Positions 7,804 through 15,055 of a DNA stretch of 17,963 bases are shown piece by piece; the stretch's first letter is position 1; every line of letters begins with the position of its first letter. The DNA comes from Oscillospiraceae bacterium (lineage in GTDB: Bacteria; Bacillota; Clostridia; UMGS1810): assembly GCA_021629085.1 (NCBI GenBank), contig JAJXRJ010000043.1:1-17963 (forward strand). Direction: 5' to 3'. A program made the position numbers and the translations under genes. The notes below the pieces were generated by a model, which did not search any database, was not told where the DNA came from, and saw only the letters and a list, made by a program, of their open reading frames with translations.

Positions 7804-7841
7804 AAAAAAAGCGTGCACATAACATTTGTGCACGCTTTTTT
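7804..7841. terminator. bidirectional intrinsic terminator
   Basis: GCGTGCACA (7811-7819) pairs perfectly with TGTGCACGC (7827-7835). An A run precedes and TTTTTT follows (7836-7841). It ends the amidohydrolase transcript. Confidence 0.92.
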
Positions 7842-7858
7842 ATCGCAGACGGCGCGCC

Positions 7859-7895
7859 TAATTGTCACCAATTTTATACTATTGGTTGACAATTA
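7859..7895. promoter_or_regulatory. BirA (biotin repressor) operator
   Basis: Left arm TAATTGTCACCAA (7859-7871) and right arm TTGGTTGACAATTA (7882-7895) form an inverted repeat separated by ten bases. The left arm lacks one A relative to a perfect complement. Arms of the TTGTnAACC/GGTTnACAA type with an AT-rich spacer are the known BirA box of Firmicutes. The right arm contains the -35 box of the birA promoter, so holo-BirA binding would repress birA-bioY when biotin is plentiful. Confidence 0.85.
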
Positions 7896-7914
7896 AGGGC
7901 GGATTTGGTAAAAT
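7886..7914 (+). promoter_or_regulatory. promoter of birA-bioY
   Basis: TTGACA (7886-7891, inside the BirA operator arm) and TAAAAT (7909-7914), spacer 17. The start would be near 7921, just before the ribosome site AAGGGGGA (7923-7930). Confidence 0.85.
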
Positions 7915-7936
7915 TTATGCAAAAGGGGGAGCGGAT

Positions 7937-8905
7937 ATGGAATTAAAAGCGGAAGTGCTAAGGCTGTTGGAGCATAACCGGGAGGCGTTTCTTTCCGGCG
8001 AACAGCTTGCAAAACAGCTTCACGTTTCACGCAATGCTGTTTGGAAAGCGGTTGGTGCGCTTAAGCGGGACGGATACACCATTTTATCGGCCACCAATCG
8101 GGGGTACCGGCTGTCGGACACCTGTGATAAACTGTCAGAAGAGGCCATCCGTATGCACTTAAAGCCAGCATACCAAACGCTGCCGCTGTTTGTTTATCCT
8201 TGCCTGGAGTCCACAAACATTACGGCAAAAAAGCTTGCTGCCGATAGTGCAATCCATGGAACTACCGTGCTTGCAGAGCAGCAAACACAGGGCCGCGGGC
8301 GGCTGGGAAGAAGCTTTTATTCACCAGCGGAACAGGGCGTGTATATGAGTGTGGTTTTGCGTCCGAATGCCGATCTTTCCAATGCGGCGCTCATCACCAC
8401 GGCAGCTTCGGTTGCGGTTGCGCGTGCGGTGGAACACATAAGCGGCAAGGACGTGCAAATCAAGTGGGTAAACGATATCTTTTTGGACGGCAAAAAAATC
8501 TGCGGCATTTTGACTGAGGCGGTCACAAGCTGTGAAACCGGGCAGATTGAAAGCGTTGTGGTGGGGATTGGCATCAATGTCAAAAAAGTGGAATTTCCCG
8601 CTGATATCGCACCAGTTGCCGGTTCGCTCAATTTAGCGCAGGCTGTACGCAGCCGCCTTGCAGCACAGGTTTTAAATGAACTTTTGGAGCTTTGTGAAGA
8701 TTTGGAGAGCCGGTCGTTTTTGCCCGATTACCGTAAGCGCTCTATGGTCATTGGCAAAGAACTCGTGTTTATCCGGCGGGAACAGCGCTTTTACGGCAAA
8801 GCCATCGATTTAGACCCGGATGGCGGGCTGGTAGTGCGTTTGGAGGACGGCACGGTGGAAACGCTTCGTTCAGGTGAAATCACAGTGAGGGGGAGAACAA
8901 CATGA
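7937..8905 (+). CDS. birA: bifunctional biotin-[acetyl-CoA-carboxylase] ligase / biotin operon repressor
   Basis: A 322-residue BirA. The N-terminal winged helix-turn-helix (about 1-62, with SGEQLAKQLHVSRNAVWKAV) makes it the repressor form. The ligase domain follows, with ESTN, the biotinyl-AMP loop GRGRLGR (119-125), KWVNDIFL and a C-terminal SH3-like part ending in DGTVETLRSGEI. It activates biotin with ATP and attaches it to carrier proteins such as acetyl-CoA carboxylase. ATG 7937 is chosen; an in-frame TTG at 7862 lies inside the operator, upstream of the transcription start, so it cannot be used from this promoter. It overlaps bioY by ATGA. Confidence 0.96.
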   Translation: MELKAEVLRLLEHNREAFLSGEQLAKQLHVSRNAVWKAVGALKRDGYTILSATNRGYRLSDTCDKLSEEAIRMHLKPAYQTLPLFVYPCLESTNITAKKLAADSAIHGTTVLAEQQTQGRGRLGRSFYSPAEQGVYMSVVLRPNADLSNAALITTAASVAVARAVEHISGKDVQIKWVNDIFLDGKKICGILTEAVTSCETGQIESVVVGIGINVKKVEFPADIAPVAGSLNLAQAVRSRLAAQVLNELLELCEDLESRSFLPDYRKRSMVIGKELVFIRREQRFYGKAIDLDPDGGLVVRLEDGTVETLRSGEITVRGRTT

Positions 8906-9474
8906 AAGCGCAAAAATTGGTGCTGTGCGCAATGTTTGCCGCACTTATTGCAATCGGTGCATTTTTAAAAGTTCCGGTTCCCGTGATGCCGTTTACTATG
9001 CAAACCATGTTTGTGTCGCTGGCGGGACTTCTTTTGGGCAAGCGTCTTGGTGCGGTGTCGGTTTTGGTTTACATCGCAGTGGGGCTTTTGGGCCTTCCCG
9101 TGTTTGTAAACGGCGGCGGCCCGGGCTATGTGCTTCAGCCCACGTTTGGCTATTTAATAGGGTTTGTGCTGGGGGCCTATCTTTGCGGCTGGATGGTGGA
9201 GCGGCGCGGTGCAGATAAGCGCGGCACACTGCTTCTTGGATGCTTGTGCAGCCTTGCCGCAACCTATGCGCTGGGGCTTGTCTATTACTTTTTTATCACC
9301 AATTTTTATTTTCATTCGTTTATCGGCGTGCAGGCTATGCTGTGGTATTGCTTTGCCGCAACCTTGCCGGGGGACTTTTTGACAAGCCTTGCCGCGGTTT
9401 GGCTGGCCAAACGGATTTTGCCTGTTCTGGGGAGAACGCTGCCGGCAAGCGGTGCGCCGGCAAAGCGGGGATAA
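8902..9474 (+). CDS. bioY: BioY, substrate-specific component of the biotin ECF transporter
   Basis: A 190-residue membrane protein with about six hydrophobic segments and the BioY signatures PVPVMPFTMQTMFV near residue 25 and GGGPGYVLQPTFGYLIGF near residue 73. It binds biotin in the membrane and partners with an ECF energising module (EcfA, EcfA', EcfT) that is not encoded nearby, so it must use a shared module elsewhere. Its ATG overlaps the birA stop (ATGA), so the two are co-translated and co-regulated by biotin through BirA. No clear terminator follows it. Confidence 0.95.
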   Translation: MKAQKLVLCAMFAALIAIGAFLKVPVPVMPFTMQTMFVSLAGLLLGKRLGAVSVLVYIAVGLLGLPVFVNGGGPGYVLQPTFGYLIGFVLGAYLCGWMVERRGADKRGTLLLGCLCSLAATYALGLVYYFFITNFYFHSFIGVQAMLWYCFAATLPGDFLTSLAAVWLAKRILPVLGRTLPASGAPAKRG

Positions 9475-9536
9475 AATTGTTTGGATTTTCAATAAACTTA
9501 TGATTGGGAACGAGAGAAGCTTTGGTAAAATATTAC

Positions 9537-9553
9537 GGTTTTGTAACAAAACC
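9537..9553. promoter_or_regulatory. palindrome upstream of the epimerase promoter (candidate operator)
   Basis: GGTTTTG (9537-9543) is perfectly complementary to CAAAACC (9547-9553) around TAA. It ends 9 bases before the -35 box and no T run follows on either strand, so an operator is more likely than a terminator. The binding protein is unknown. Confidence 0.5.
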
Positions 9554-9562
9554 CTTGGAGAG

Positions 9563-9591
9563 TTGACAGATAAGAAAAAGCCTCGTATGCT
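9563..9591 (+). promoter_or_regulatory. promoter of the epimerase-mtnA operon
   Basis: Perfect TTGACA (9563-9568) and TATGCT (9586-9591, 4 of 6 matches), spacer 17. A start near 9598 gives a leader of about 57 bases. Confidence 0.7.
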
Positions 9592-9654
9592 GTCTTTAGA
9601 TAAACGCGGCTCTTTTAGCGCGCTTACCAAATCCATTAAAGCGAGGGAATGGAA

Positions 9655-10881
9655 ATGGAAGAAACACTGAGCGTTTTGGCGTCTGAAGTGGAAGCCGAGC
9701 TTTTGGAAAATATCCTTCCGTTTTGGATGAATCATTGTGTCAACGAAGCGCACGACGGGTTTTACGGCGCAGTGGCAAATAAAGGGGAAATCTATGCGGG
9801 TGCGCCGCGTGCAAGTGTTATCACTGCGCGGGTTTTATGGACTTTTTCCAAAGCGTATCAACTCTATCCAAGAGAAGCGTATCAAAAGATGGCGGATATT
9901 GCCTACTGCGATCTAATCAATCATTTTTATGATTCGGTAAACGGCGGTATATTTTGGAATATCACACACGACGGCATGCCGGAGATAGATGGGAAACAGG
10001 CATATGGGCAAGCGTTTGCCATTTATGGGCTGGCCCAGTATGGTGAAGCATTTGGAAGGAGAGAACCAATTGCGCTTGCCATGGAATTGTTTGCATGTTT
10101 AGAAACGCACTTTTACGATGCAAAAAACGGCGGGTATATTGAAGTGCTTTCGCGTGACTGGCAGCCTGTTTGCGAGACGCGGCTGCACACAAAGGGGGAA
10201 CATCCCCAAAAGACGATGAACACCAATTTGCATGTGATGGAAGCCTATACCAACCTCTATCGGGTTACCAAGGATGCGCGGGTAAAAGCGCAGCTTCGCG
10301 CACTGGTAGAGCTGACACTTTCAAAAATTGTCAATCACAGCACCTATGGGTTCAATATGTTTTTTGATGCGGAATGGAATAGCTTGTCTAGTTCCAATTC
10401 ATTTGGGCACAACATTGAGGGAAGCTGGCTTTTGCCGGAGGCAGCCGATGTGCTGGGAGATGCACAGCTGTCCAAACGCGTGCGGGAGATTTCGGTGAAA
10501 ATGGCAGATGCAGTGCTTGCGGCAGGGGTTGATATGGAGGACAACGGAATTTTAGGCGATACGGACAACGGCGTATTGCGCTCTCGTGCGAAAGGGTGGT
10601 GGCCCCAGGCAGAAGGTATTATTGGGTTTTTAAACGCCTACATGCTCACAAAAGACCAGAAATATCTTACTTGCAGCCTACGCATTTGGGACTATGTCAA
10701 ACGGGTGTTTTGCGACCATGAAAATGGAGAGTGGCTTTACGGCAGCTGGCGCGACGTTAATAGATATCCCAAAAAATGGCGATATTTTCAGTGTAAGGCA
10801 GGGCGGTGGAAATGCCCGTATCACAACAGCCGGATGTGCATGGAGGTTGTGGAGCGGGCTAAGCTGTGTGGTGTGAGGTGA
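9655..10881 (+). CDS. cellobiose 2-epimerase (AGE superfamily)
   Basis: A 408-residue (alpha/alpha)6-barrel enzyme of the N-acylglucosamine 2-epimerase superfamily. Motifs of the cellobiose 2-epimerase branch are visible: H193 in MNTNLHVMEAY, H252 in GHNIEGSWLL, GWWPQAEG, and H390 in KCPYHNSR; the last two histidines match the catalytic acid/base pair known for this branch. It would convert the reducing-end glucose of cellobiose or other beta-1,4 disaccharides to mannose in the cytoplasm. I prefer ATG 9655 over ATG 9649: the GAGGGA site at 9643-9648 directly abuts the first ATG but is six bases from the second. The mtnA-like gene follows after five bases. Specificity versus N-acylglucosamine is inferred from motifs, not proven. 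Confidence 0.85.
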   Translation: MEETLSVLASEVEAELLENILPFWMNHCVNEAHDGFYGAVANKGEIYAGAPRASVITARVLWTFSKAYQLYPREAYQKMADIAYCDLINHFYDSVNGGIFWNITHDGMPEIDGKQAYGQAFAIYGLAQYGEAFGRREPIALAMELFACLETHFYDAKNGGYIEVLSRDWQPVCETRLHTKGEHPQKTMNTNLHVMEAYTNLYRVTKDARVKAQLRALVELTLSKIVNHSTYGFNMFFDAEWNSLSSSNSFGHNIEGSWLLPEAADVLGDAQLSKRVREISVKMADAVLAAGVDMEDNGILGDTDNGVLRSRAKGWWPQAEGIIGFLNAYMLTKDQKYLTCSLRIWDYVKRVFCDHENGEWLYGSWRDVNRYPKKWRYFQCKAGRWKCPYHNSRMCMEVVERAKLCGVR

Positions 10882-10886
10882 GAAAT

Positions 10887-11930
10887 ATGGGCAATCCAGT
10901 TCCCGACACTGTGGCGTTAGACATGACGGATGCCACATTGGTGATATTAGACCAAACCAAGCTCCCTTTGCGGGAGGAATATTTAAAGCTTTGCCGGGCA
11001 GAGGATATCCGGGATGCAATTGCCCGGCTTTCTGTGCGGGGTGCGCCTGCGCTCGGCGTTGCGGGCGCCATTGGCGTGTATGTGTGCGCGCTGCGTACTG
11101 GCCAAACCGACGCGGCACGGCACGCTGCAAAGGTGGAAGAAATTTCGCATATCATTGGCACGGCGCGCCCCACGGCTGTCAATCTGATGTGGGCGGTCAA
11201 TCGGATGCGCAAGGTTTTGCATGCACATTTAGATTGCACGGTGGAACAAATCAACCAGGCCCTTTTTAAAGAGGCAACCGCAATTCGGGACGAAGATATT
11301 GCGGTATGCCGGGCCATTGGGGAATTTGGCGTTTCCCTTATAAAAGACGGCGATGGGATTTTGACCCATTGCAATGCCGGACGCCTTGCGGCTGTGCGGT
11401 ATGGAACTGCGCTTGCGCCTATCTACGTGGGGCTTTCACGCGGCATGCATTTTTCCGTCTACACCGACGAGACACGGCCGCTTTTACAGGGGGCGCGGCT
11501 ATCCGCCTATGAACTTTCCCGTGCGGGCGCGGATGTAACGGTGCTGTGCGACAATATGGCATCGTCGTTAATGCGTGCAGGTCGGGTGCAGGCAGTGTTT
11601 GTGGGGTGTGACCGGGTAGCAGCAAACGGGGATACGGCCAATAAAATTGGAACATCTGCGGTTGCAGTGCTTGCACGGCATTACCATATTCCGTTTTATG
11701 TCTGTGCGCCGCGCTCCACTATCGACCTTTCCTGTGAAAGCGGGGAGCACATTGTGATTGAGCAGCGGCCGACAAGCGAGGTGACCACACTGTGGTATCA
11801 GGAACCCATGGCACCGGCCGGCGTGAAGGTATATAACCCTGCGTTTGACGTCACTGATGCGGATTTCATCACCGCATTTGTGACTGAAAAAGGCATTGTT
11901 GCGCCAAAGGATCTAAAATCATTATTTTAA
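10887..11930 (+). CDS. mtnA: S-methyl-5-thioribose-1-phosphate isomerase family (MtnA-like)
   Basis: A 347-residue protein of the eIF2B-like aldose-1-phosphate isomerase family. RGAPALGVAGA, RPTAVNLMWAV, the catalytic C162 in THCNAG and D242 in GCDRVAANGD are all present; these match positions 160 and 240 described for Bacillus subtilis MtnA. The expected reaction opens methylthioribose-1-phosphate to methylthioribulose-1-phosphate in methionine salvage. ATG 10887 is chosen because GAGGTGAG lies 4 bases upstream; an in-frame GTG at 10866 lies inside the preceding gene. No other methionine-salvage gene (mtnK, B, D) is nearby and it is tightly coupled to a sugar epimerase, so it may act on another aldose-1-phosphate such as 5-deoxyribose-1-phosphate. 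Confidence 0.9.
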   Translation: MGNPVPDTVALDMTDATLVILDQTKLPLREEYLKLCRAEDIRDAIARLSVRGAPALGVAGAIGVYVCALRTGQTDAARHAAKVEEISHIIGTARPTAVNLMWAVNRMRKVLHAHLDCTVEQINQALFKEATAIRDEDIAVCRAIGEFGVSLIKDGDGILTHCNAGRLAAVRYGTALAPIYVGLSRGMHFSVYTDETRPLLQGARLSAYELSRAGADVTVLCDNMASSLMRAGRVQAVFVGCDRVAANGDTANKIGTSAVAVLARHYHIPFYVCAPRSTIDLSCESGEHIVIEQRPTSEVTTLWYQEPMAPAGVKVYNPAFDVTDADFITAFVTEKGIVAPKDLKSLF

Positions 11931-11937
11931 CAGGCAG

Positions 11938-11965
11938 CCCGCGGTAAATTTGCCGCGGGTTTTTG
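11938..11965 (+). terminator. terminator of the epimerase-mtnA operon
   Basis: CCCGCGGT (11938-11945) pairs with GCCGCGGG (11952-11959, one T-G wobble), followed by TTTTTG. Confidence 0.9.
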
Positions 11966-12006
11966 TTAATGGATACTTTCTATTTTTGAATGAATTTGTG
12001 AATTTA

Positions 12007-12039
12007 CTATTGCAATTTGAGCACGGGAGATGTTATAAT
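12007..12039 (+). promoter_or_regulatory. promoter of the GH10 gene with shared CTATTGCAATTT element
   Basis: -35 TTGCAA (12010-12015) lies inside CTATTGCAATTT (12007-12018); -10 TATAAT (12034-12039), spacer 18. The same 12 bases cover the -35 box of the oxidoreductase promoter at 14981-14992. Confidence 0.75.
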
Positions 12040-12045
12040 AGAAAC

Positions 12046-12060
12046 AGTTCTATTGGAACT
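12046..12060. promoter_or_regulatory. inverted repeat at the GH10 transcription start (candidate operator)
   Basis: AGTTC (12046-12050), five bases TATTG, GAACT (12056-12060). It begins 6 bases after the -10 box, at the expected start site, a usual place for a repressor. With only 5-base arms it could be chance. Confidence 0.4.
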
Positions 12061-12089
12061 ATAAAAACAGCGAGAAAAGGAGAATGAAA

Positions 12090-14891
12090 ATGAAAAGAGG
12101 GATCGCAGTTCTGCTCACATGCCTGCTGCTGGTGGCCTCACTGGGATTTTCGGGTGCAGTGTTTGCGCAGGATGAAATTTCAGTGACCATTAACGGACAG
12201 GCGCAAAGCTACGACCAGATGCCTGTGATGGAAAGCGACCGGGTTTTGGTTCCCATGCGCGGCATTTTTGAGGCGTTGGGCGCCGAAATTACGTGGGAAG
12301 AATCCACTGAAACGGTCACCGGCAAATTGGGCGGCACCACGGTTGTTTTGTCCATTGGCAATACCAATGCAACGGTAAACGGAGCCACAGTGACGCTGGA
12401 TGTGCCTGCACGGCTGATCAACGACCGGACTATGGTGCCGGTGCGGTTTATCAGTGAAAGCCTTGGTGCAAACGTGGACTGGGATGATGCCACGCAAACG
12501 GTTATCATCACCACGGCTGGGCAATCTGTGCTCAAAGAGATGACGTTTGATGACATGGCGGAATTAAAGCCGGATGTGGACTTTATCCCGGGAGCAGAAT
12601 ATACGGCGGACCGTGCGTCGCTCTCTTCAGAACAGGATCACACCACCGGCAGCGGCAAGAGCGTAAAAATGGGCAGCCGTGCCAAAGCGGACGACCGCTT
12701 GAAATTTAAAAACATGCTTTCTTCCGCAGACATGGGAAAAACCTATGTGGTTTCGGCGTGGGTGTACACCGATGCAGCTGGTGTTGTGCTTTTGGGACTT
12801 TACGGCGACAAAGGAACAGATTACGCCTTCCGCCCGGTGGTAAGCGCAAATTTGACGGTTGAGCCTGGCCAGTGGACACAAATCCAAGTGGAATATCAGC
12901 ATGACATTGCGGACATTACCCAAGTTGGTATTTGCCAGCCCTCCGGTGAATCTTTAATTCCCACCATCTACATAGATGATGTGACAATCGCAGAAGGCAA
13001 ATTGCCTGAAGGCAGCGGCACACCGCAGCAAGAGACGCCTGATGAAGTGCAGGTAGTAAACGGCCACCGTCCGGTGCCCACTTCCAATATTTCAGACAGC
13101 AGCAGTATGGATGATTTGGTGTTCTACACCAATGTGGAAGACGAAGCAGAGAAGCTTGCCAATCTGCCAGAGGGAAAAATCATACTGTCCAACGACGACA
13201 TGCTGGCCGCAAGCCGGCAAAAGGTGGAAGATAACGGCGGCAAGGTGGAGGAGGTCAGTGTGACTGGCGTGGAATCGTCCAAAGGGCTTCGCGTCACCAT
13301 CCCTACGCTTCCAGTAAACCCTTATGCCACTCAGCTTGAAATGAGCATCAACGAAAAATTTGAGACGGGCGACCTCCTCATGATGAAAATTTCCATGCGG
13401 ACCATATCGGGCGGCCTCAACGAAACCAACGAAGGGCAGATTCAGTGCGTCATTGAGGAGGACGGTGGAGCTTACTATAAAATAATTCAAGGGAACGTCA
13501 TGGCGGGGCCAGACTGGGTAACTGGATATTTCCCCTTTACTGCAACGCCGGAATATTTGGATAACGTGCATGCTACTATCCGGTTGGGTTACTATGTGCA
13601 GGTGGTGGAAATTACCGACTTTGAAGTCATCAATTATGGCAAGTCCGTTTCCATTGAAGATTTGCCCAAAACCCTGACGTATAAGGGTGCGGAAAAAGAT
13701 GCAAAATGGCGGCAGGACGCGATTGCCCGCATTGAGCAGATCAGAAAAGGCGATATCAATGTCATTGTCAAAGACGCGGCAGGAAACGTGGTTCCGAATG
13801 CGGACGTAAAGGTTGACATGTATGAGCACGAGTTCCAGTGGGGCACAGCGGTCAACGGCAATCTGTTTGGCTCCGACACAGCAAAAACCACAAAATACCG
13901 CAATGCAATTAAAACCTATTTTAACGGCGCCGTGTTAGAGAGCGAGCACAAATGGGTAACCTATGAGAATGACCCGGAAAGCGCCCGTAAGATGGTAGAC
14001 TGGCTGCTTGAAAACGGCATTTCTCAGGTGCGCGGGCACACGCTTGTTTGGGACCGCGACTATTACTCCAAGCCCTGGGAAGACAACACAACTGTCCCAC
14101 AGGATTTGGTGGGGTTAATTGACGACAAAGCGGCACTTGATAAGCGCATTTCCGACCATATTGCAAGAATTGCCGGTGAATTTAAAGGCCAGCTGGTGGA
14201 CTGGGATGTCATCAACGAGCTGGTGAAAAACCACGGTATCCGTGATAAATACGGCAATGAGGTCATCAAACAGTGGTTTGACTGGGCGCGTGCAGCAGAC
14301 CCCGATGCACAGCTTTACATCAATGAAACCGGCATCAACGGTGCACAGAGCGAGTCGTTTGACGAGTTCTGCAAAGTGCTTGACTGGATGGTTGCAAACG
14401 ATGTGGACTTTGACGGCATTGGCATTCAGACCCACATGTCCTCGCTCAACGACCCGGAAACCTTCTACAACCAGATGTGCGAGCTTGCCAAATACGGCAA
14501 ACGCCTGAAGGTGACGGAATTTGACTTAAATGTGCAGGATGAGGATATCCAGGCGGACTACACCCGCGATATTATGATTGCGATTTTCAGCCAGGAAAAC
14601 TTTGACGGCTTTGTGATGTGGGGCTTCTGGGATGGTTCCCATTGGCTGAAAAATGCGCCGCTGTTTAAAAATGACTGGACGCTTAAGAAAAGCGGCGAAA
14701 TGTATATCGATTTGGTTTACAACAAATGGTGGACCAAAGAGGCGGGTAAAACCGGTGCGGACGGCCAGTATTCGGTGCGCGGCTACTACGGCGATTACGA
14801 CATCACCGTAACGGCAAACGGACAGACGAAAACTGTACAGGCGAAATGCTACAAAGGCCAGGACAATACCATTACCGTTACACTCGATTAA
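12090..14891 (+). CDS. secreted GH10 endo-xylanase-like protein with copper-amine-oxidase-type stalk and CBM-like domains
   Basis: A 933-residue exported protein. The signal peptide (about 1-27) ends at VFA-QDE. Residues about 30-145 are a copper-amine-oxidase N-terminal/stalk domain (VPMRGIFEALGAEITWEE and its repeat VPVRFISESLGANVDWDD). About 150-305 and 335-510 look like beta-sandwich carbohydrate-binding modules (the first ends in TIYIDDVTIAE). The GH10 barrel spans roughly 540-875 with acid/base E710 (WDVINE) and nucleophile E810 (VTEFDL), 100 residues apart as usual in the family; a small beta domain ends the protein. It should cleave beta-1,4-xylan or a related glycan outside the cell. 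ATG 12090 is preferred to ATG 12084: AGGAG at 12078-12082 is one base from the first and seven from the second. It is a single-gene unit. No SLH, sortase or dockerin signal is seen. Confidence 0.92.
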   Translation: MKRGIAVLLTCLLLVASLGFSGAVFAQDEISVTINGQAQSYDQMPVMESDRVLVPMRGIFEALGAEITWEESTETVTGKLGGTTVVLSIGNTNATVNGATVTLDVPARLINDRTMVPVRFISESLGANVDWDDATQTVIITTAGQSVLKEMTFDDMAELKPDVDFIPGAEYTADRASLSSEQDHTTGSGKSVKMGSRAKADDRLKFKNMLSSADMGKTYVVSAWVYTDAAGVVLLGLYGDKGTDYAFRPVVSANLTVEPGQWTQIQVEYQHDIADITQVGICQPSGESLIPTIYIDDVTIAEGKLPEGSGTPQQETPDEVQVVNGHRPVPTSNISDSSSMDDLVFYTNVEDEAEKLANLPEGKIILSNDDMLAASRQKVEDNGGKVEEVSVTGVESSKGLRVTIPTLPVNPYATQLEMSINEKFETGDLLMMKISMRTISGGLNETNEGQIQCVIEEDGGAYYKIIQGNVMAGPDWVTGYFPFTATPEYLDNVHATIRLGYYVQVVEITDFEVINYGKSVSIEDLPKTLTYKGAEKDAKWRQDAIARIEQIRKGDINVIVKDAAGNVVPNADVKVDMYEHEFQWGTAVNGNLFGSDTAKTTKYRNAIKTYFNGAVLESEHKWVTYENDPESARKMVDWLLENGISQVRGHTLVWDRDYYSKPWEDNTTVPQDLVGLIDDKAALDKRISDHIARIAGEFKGQLVDWDVINELVKNHGIRDKYGNEVIKQWFDWARAADPDAQLYINETGINGAQSESFDEFCKVLDWMVANDVDFDGIGIQTHMSSLNDPETFYNQMCELAKYGKRLKVTEFDLNVQDEDIQADYTRDIMIAIFSQENFDGFVMWGFWDGSHWLKNAPLFKNDWTLKKSGEMYIDLVYNKWWTKEAGKTGADGQYSVRGYYGDYDITVTANGQTKTVQAKCYKGQDNTITVTLD

Positions 14892-14899
14892 TAAGACAA

Positions 14900-14941
14900 A
14901 GACGCCGTGTGCATTTTTGCGCACGGCGTTTTGCTTTTTTT
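14900..14941 (+). terminator. terminator of the GH10 gene
   Basis: ACGCCGTGTGC (14902-14912) pairs with GCGCACGGCGT (14919-14929, one T-G wobble), followed by a T-rich run to 14941. It begins 8 bases after the stop codon. Confidence 0.93.
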
Positions 14942-14949
14942 AAAACAGG

Positions 14950-14981
14950 GCAAAAATCTGCAATAAAAAGCAAAAATCCGC
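14950..14981. repeat. two direct repeats GCAAAAATCYGC, 20-base period
   Basis: GCAAAAATCTGC (14950-14961) and GCAAAAATCCGC (14970-14981) start exactly 20 bases apart, about two helical turns, immediately upstream of the -35 box of the oxidoreductase promoter. This fits binding of an activator or repressor as a tandem pair, but could be duplicated AT-rich sequence. Confidence 0.5.
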
Positions 14982-15012
14982 TATTGCAATTTAAAAAGAA
15001 GTGGGATATAAT
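14981..15012 (+). promoter_or_regulatory. promoter of the oxidoreductase operon with shared CTATTGCAATTT element
   Basis: TTGCAA (14984-14989) within CTATTGCAATTT (14981-14992); TATAAT (15007-15012), spacer 17. The start would be near 15019. The ribosome site GGAGG at 15044-15048 precedes ATG 15056. Confidence 0.78.
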
Positions 15013-15055
15013 GAACCCGAAACAAGGAAAATGATAAAAATTTGGAGGCGGTATT

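Noticed and set aside
7862..7936. Longer N-terminus of BirA from TTG 7862
   Set aside because: It lies in the BirA operator and upstream of the promoter; ATG 7937 has a good ribosome site and matches the normal BirA N-terminus.
9537..9553. bioY terminator
   Set aside because: The palindrome has no following T run on either strand, so it was listed as a candidate operator instead.
9154..9753. 199-residue minus-strand frame across bioY and the epimerase promoter
   Set aside because: It overlaps two well-supported genes antisense, is rich in Arg/Gln/Cys, and has no domain signature.
13092..13829. 245-residue open frame on the minus strand
   Set aside because: It is antisense to the well-supported GH10 gene, has no ribosome site or recognisable domain, and is a codon-usage shadow.
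15011..15034. Seven-codon leader peptide starting at ATG 15011
   Set aside because: The ATG overlaps the -10 box TATAAT, so it lies upstream of the transcription start and would not be in the mRNA.
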